The notes under the pieces are model-generated. The model had not been told where the DNA came from, made no database searches, and saw only the letters and a program-made list of their open reading frames with translations. DNA of 16,305 nucleotides from Phytoactinopolyspora endophytica (GTDB taxonomy: Bacteria; Actinomycetota; Actinomycetes; Jiangellales; Jiangellaceae), in the NCBI RefSeq assembly GCF_004138495.1, contig NZ_ML142852.1, positions 463,430 through 479,734 on the forward strand, read 5' to 3'. Positions 14,051-16,305 of this stretch are shown piece after piece (position 1 is the first letter of the stretch; the number at the start of each line of letters is the position of its first letter). Made by a program: the position numbers and the translations under genes.

Positions 14051-14606
14051 GGCGATCACCGTCCGAGTCGTCAGCTCCGATCGTGATCTGATCGGCGCGC
14101 CGGGCCGCGTCATGGACGGCGCTGGCGATGCGGCGGGCGTGAGACGTGTCGTGGCACGCGTACCGGGTGTCGTCGAGCGACAGCATGACGCGGCGGTGGA
14201 AGGTGTCCACGCCGACCGTGACGTCACCGGTGAGGACGTCCTCCACGAGCGGTTCGACGGCGGTGACGAATCCGTCGTCGACGGCGTATGTCGGGCCGAA
14301 TGGGCGCAGTCGCAATCTGTGCAGCGCGTCTTTCGGTCGTTCCTGCTCGCCGAGGTCGGTGTGGGTGACCAGTTCCCCGGCGGAGTTTTCTATCCGCACG
14401 TCGTGTGGCTGGCCCGGTGGGTGGATCTTGGCCATGTAGGTCGCCGGGACACCACCTACCGAATCGGCGCGGACCTGACCCCCCGAATCGTGGCCGACGT
14501 CCGACGAGTCTGGTGCCGCTGGGCTGGGCGTAGGGGGGTCTGCGGAGGCGCCTGACGCGGGCGAGCTTCGCGCAGGCGTGGGATCTTTTGCGGGTACGGT
14601 ACTCAT
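14043..14606 (-). CDS. Module A/B protein, first gene of the regulator operon
   Basis: The 187-residue product starts at ATG 14606, which has a perfect AGGAGGAG seven bases upstream; an upstream in-frame ATG at 14642 lacks this. Residues 1-52 are proline/serine/alanine-rich and probably disordered. Module A occupies about 57-108 (DVRIENSAGELVTHTDLG, PKDALHRLRLRPFGPTYAVD). Module B is at about 129-173 (TVGVDTFHRRVMLSLDDTRY, SHARRIASAVHDAARRAD). It has no winged helix, so it is the stand-alone form of the C-terminal half seen in two of the operon's GntR-like proteins. No catalytic motif, signal peptide or membrane segment. Function unknown; a ligand-binding or protein-interaction role is only inference. 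Confidence 0.75.
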   Translation of the reverse strand: MSTVPAKDPTPARSSPASGASADPPTPSPAAPDSSDVGHDSGGQVRADSVGGVPATYMAKIHPPGQPHDVRIENSAGELVTHTDLGEQERPKDALHRLRLRPFGPTYAVDDGFVTAVEPLVEDVLTGDVTVGVDTFHRRVMLSLDDTRYACHDTSHARRIASAVHDAARRADQITIGADDSDGDRHG

Positions 14607-14650
14607 TGGGTCTCCTCCTGGCTTGCACAGTGAGGGGATCAAGGGGTCAT

Positions 14651-14670
14651 CACGGAATTGCCGTTCCGTG
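14651..14670. promoter_or_regulatory. Inverted repeat upstream of the regulator operon (candidate operator)
   Basis: CACGGAA-TTGCCG-TTCCGTG is a perfect inverted repeat with 7-bp arms and a 6-base centre, 45 bases upstream of ATG 14606. The operon encodes several winged-helix proteins, so an autoregulatory operator is likely. As RNA it would also form a hairpin in the leader. Confidence 0.5.
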
Positions 14671-14932
14671 GTGGCCCCGCCTATCGCAGGTTCGTCGTCT
14701 CCTTCCGCTTAGTGTGTGGCCGTGACTGACGGGTTTCGCGGACCGGGTCGGCCGTCGGTGTCGTGGTGTGACATGCGGTTGGCCGCGGGCCTGCTGCTTG
14801 CGGACGCTAGCTGACGCTGCACCGCAGTCAAGTCCTGCTCGCGACACAGTGGCGGCGCCGCCGCCGGTACACATCAAGAGGCCTCGGGCCACGCCGGGGG
14901 GAGTGGGTCGCTGCCCGCCGCAGCGGCAATGG

Positions 14933-14944
14933 TTGTGTACACAA
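14933..14944. promoter_or_regulatory. TTGTGTACACAA palindrome, GntR-type operator
   Basis: A perfect 12-bp palindrome with TGT...ACA arms, the general form bound by many GntR regulators. A near copy, TGTGT-CA-ACACA, lies at 15121-15132 on top of the start of the small ORF. Both flank the central promoter zone, which suits a regulator acting on both divergent units. Confidence 0.6.
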
Positions 14945-15002
14945 TCATCCGAATGGCCGATTACCTACCGCCCTGTTTGCTACGTAAAGTACCGTGTTTA
15001 TC

Positions 15003-15056
15003 TGTCACGTCACCCGGTGGCACGAGTGACGTCTCGGCACACCGATTGACGTGACA
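15003..15056. promoter_or_regulatory. Three TGACGT boxes at about two-helical-turn spacing
   Basis: TGTCACGTCA (15003-15012) and its exact reverse complement TGACGTGACA (15047-15056) flank a middle box GTGACGTC (15026-15033; reading GTGACGTC from the last base of the preceding G). The CG centres of the three ACGT cores are 22 and 20 bases apart, putting all three on one face of the helix. This looks like an array of binding sites for one factor. Confidence 0.55.
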
Positions 15057-15063
15057 TCTGGCT

Positions 15064-15116
15064 CGCCTCGCACCGGCGAGGCGCGCAGGTTGGGGGGCCT
15101 CTGGACGCTGGAGGCC
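15064..15116 (+). other. Two consecutive strong hairpins in the leader of the small ORF/HxlR unit
   Basis: CGCCTCGC-ACCG-GCGAGGCG (15064-15083) is a perfect 8-bp stem with a 4-base loop. GGCCTC-N9-GAGGCC (15096-15116) is a 6-bp stem immediately after it. The right arm of the second stem contains GGAGG, the likely ribosome binding site of the ORF at 15120, so folding would hide it. No T tract follows, so an intrinsic terminator is less likely than a leader structure. Confidence 0.5.
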
Positions 15117-15119
15117 GAC

Positions 15120-15227
15120 ATGTGTCAACACAATGAGCACCATGCTCCACAAGGACCGCGCGAAACCCTGGCGGCGGTAGCCGCGCGAATCAGACGCCTT
15201 GCTGTCGGGTTAGGAGCCGGGCGATGA
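15120..15227 (+). CDS. Small ORF (35 aa) translationally coupled to the HxlR gene
   Basis: ATG 15120 is preceded by TGGAGG at five bases and encodes 35 residues: MCQHNEHHAPQGPRETLAAV then AARIRRLAVGLGAGR. The stop overlaps the HxlR start as ATGA (15224-15227). A good ribosome binding site plus the exact overlap make translation likely. The N-terminus is Cys/His-rich (Cys2, His4, His7, His8), the rest a predicted basic amphipathic helix. It may be a real small protein or a leader peptide controlling HxlR translation. No family recognised. Confidence 0.55.
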   Translation: MCQHNEHHAPQGPRETLAAVAARIRRLAVGLGAGR

Positions 15228-15682
15228 GCCCAGGGGATCCACGGTTCATTCGCGCCTTGTACCTGGCGCAGAACCTGTTCGCCGGCAAGTGGATGATCGC
15301 GATCTCAGTGGTGCTACTCGCGGGCCCGCTGCATTACACGGACATCCTGCATCGCGTTCGTGAACTCGATGTCGACGTCGATCGGTCAGGACGGCGAAGT
15401 GTGCTGCATGAGGCCGTGTTGACCCGCACCCTGCAACGCATGGTGCACGATGGCCTGTTGTCGCGTGACGAGAGGCCATCGGCGTTCGCGCCATCGGTCG
15501 TCTATGCTCTCACCCCGGTCGCCACGGAGGCGCTCACCGCAGCCGTGCCGGTCGCCGAATGGGCCGAGACCTACGTCGAGCAGGCATGCCCCAACGGCGC
15601 CACGACACCCACGAGTGGATCTCATCTCAACGGCACCCCGACGCCTACGCCTCCCCTGGTCTCACAATATGGAATCACCTGA
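15224..15682 (+). CDS. HxlR-family winged-helix transcriptional regulator
   Basis: The 152-residue product has the HxlR arrangement. The family start GKWMIAISVVLLAGPLHYTD (21-40) stands in for GKWTLLILRELLxGPxRFxE, followed by ILHRVREL, the recognition region VLHEAVLTRTLQRMVHDGLL (60-79) and the wing VVYALTPVATEAL (92-104). The last 30 residues are threonine/proline-rich and unlike the family. An insertion between helix 2 and helix 3 (about 48-60, DVDVDRSGRRS) is longer than usual. ATG 15224 has AGGAG seven bases upstream. HxlR proteins usually dimerise and respond to reactive or aromatic compounds; here target and signal are unknown. It is divergent from the regulator operon and may control the shared region. 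Confidence 0.85.
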   Translation: MSPGDPRFIRALYLAQNLFAGKWMIAISVVLLAGPLHYTDILHRVRELDVDVDRSGRRSVLHEAVLTRTLQRMVHDGLLSRDERPSAFAPSVVYALTPVATEALTAAVPVAEWAETYVEQACPNGATTPTSGSHLNGTPTPTPPLVSQYGIT

Positions 15683-15801
15683 CGTTGGCGTCGCCCCTGT
15701 TCGCGTCTTACGCACGCAAAGGTGCGCTCGAACGCTCGTTGAAGTGTGTCGATAGTGATGGTGTAGGTGTGTAGGTCCAGCCGCACGTCGGAGTTTTGAT
15801 C

Positions 15802-16305
15802 ATGACGGATGCCAGTGGTGTACGACGGGGCCGCTCCCCTGTCCGGTGGCTGAGCGTGGCTGCCGTGGTCGTGGCGGTCGGCTGCGGATCGGGATCCTCC
15901 TCGGATTCCGCTGAACAGAGCCCTGACACCGCCTCAAGCCCGCCAGCTTCTGTCGAGCCGACGTCGCCGCGTCTCGCCTCCAGCTCCCCCAAGGACGACG
16001 TGGACGCGACGGCCGGAGCGGAAGAGGCGGCGTTGGCGGCGTATCGGGGCATGTGGGAGGCCTACGCCGAGGCCGGCGAGACGGCGGACTGGCGGCACCC
16101 CGAGCTGGCCGTGTACGCCGCGGACGAGGCCCTGTCCACACTGACCGAAGGTCTGCATGCCGCCTACGAAGACGGGCGCGTCTCCAAAGGGCGGCCGGCT
16201 CTTCACCCGGAAGTCGCCGAGGTCGATCCGCCTGAGGACCCCAAGACCGTGACGGTCTCTGATTGTGGCGACTCGACGGACTGGTTGCAGTACGACGCTG
16301 AGACC
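15802..16305 (+). CDS. Secreted actinobacterial lipoprotein, 3' end cut by window edge
   Basis: ATG 15802 with GGAG eight bases upstream opens a frame that runs to the window edge (168 residues). It has a basic N-terminus (VRRGRSPVRW), a hydrophobic stretch (LSVAAVVVAVG) and a lipobox-like VAVGC with Cys28, so it should be lipid-anchored outside the membrane. The -3 residue is Ala rather than Leu. A serine/proline-rich linker follows (30-65). A folded domain then starts around residue 74 (EEAALAAYRGMWEAYAEAGE) and contains VDPPEDPKTVTVSDCGDSTD at 141-160. That SDCGDST(D/N)W string recalls a widespread family of actinobacterial lipoproteins of unknown role. It is separated by 119 bases from HxlR and may be independent. 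Confidence 0.8.
   Translation, partial: MTDASGVRRGRSPVRWLSVAAVVVAVGCGSGSSSDSAEQSPDTASSPPASVEPTSPRLASSSPKDDVDATAGAEEAALAAYRGMWEAYAEAGETADWRHPELAVYAADEALSTLTEGLHAAYEDGRVSKGRPALHPEVAEVDPPEDPKTVTVSDCGDSTDWLQYDAET

Larger units (their letters stand above)
14607..15119. promoter_or_regulatory. Divergent control region between the regulator operon and the HxlR transcription unit
   Basis: These 513 bases hold no convincing gene of their own. The centre (about 14940-15005) is clearly less GC-rich than the flanks and is the likely promoter zone for both directions; no textbook -10/-35 pair is evident. Palindromes at 14651, 14933, 15003-15056 and hairpins at 15064-15116 are listed separately. Confidence 0.65.

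Noticed and set aside
15064..15116. Tandem hairpins as an intrinsic terminator of the regulator operon or of an upstream unit
   Set aside because: Neither strand has a T tract after the stems, and the hairpins lie upstream of both divergent units.
14607..15119. Possible tRNA or attachment site that would mark an integrative element
   Set aside because: No cloverleaf, CCA end or T-loop consensus was found here or elsewhere in the window, and no integrase or excisionase gene is present.

Overview
The window is high-GC DNA with the codon use, GTG starts and many 4-base ATGA/GTGA overlaps typical of an actinomycete (Streptomyces/Streptosporangium/Pseudonocardia-like; the genus cannot be fixed from this sequence). 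No rRNA, tRNA, CRISPR array, integrase or intact transposase was found.

Left part (1-4935) is a compact, divergently transcribed catabolic cluster. On the minus strand, overlapping genes encode a classical SDR dehydrogenase, an IclR regulator and a D-aminoacylase-type amidohydrolase that runs off the left edge. On the plus strand are a beta-propeller lactonase and an SGNH esterase/lipase. The 127-base gap between the arms carries nested palindromes over a TATAAT box, a likely operator for the IclR protein. The set suits uptake-independent breakdown of a sugar-acid, lactone or acylated small molecule, but the substrate is not readable.

Middle (4936-6983) is a scar region. It holds a 38-residue C-terminal remnant, a bipartite hairpin terminator, a fragment that looks like an endonuclease/exonuclease/phosphatase (EEP) gene cut by what looks like a lone IS21-type end with 19-base-period repeats, then one intact gene, a SRAP/YedK (HMCES-type) abasic-site DNA-protein crosslinker. 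About 470 bases without a convincing gene follow.

Right part (6984-14606) is the unusual region: one minus-strand, mostly overlapping gene train of about 7.6 kb. It contains four GntR-like winged-helix proteins (one with a Cys/His-rich zinc-type N-terminus), an ECF-like sigma factor, and several otherwise unrecognised proteins. These are tied together by two recurring small modules: module A, seen in four proteins, and a CPx3C / beta-helix module B, tandemly duplicated in one protein. The promoter-distal genes (8702-9393 and 7592-8705) are frameshifted. No conjugation, recombination or membrane functions are visible, so it looks like a self-contained regulatory cassette of unknown purpose.

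The 513-base divergent region at 14607-15119 carries several palindromes: a 12-bp TTGTGTACACAA GntR-type site, three TGACGT boxes two helical turns apart, and two strong hairpins. Right of it, on the plus strand, are an unlisted 35-residue ORF overlapping an HxlR-family regulator by ATGA, then a secreted lipoprotein truncated by the window end.
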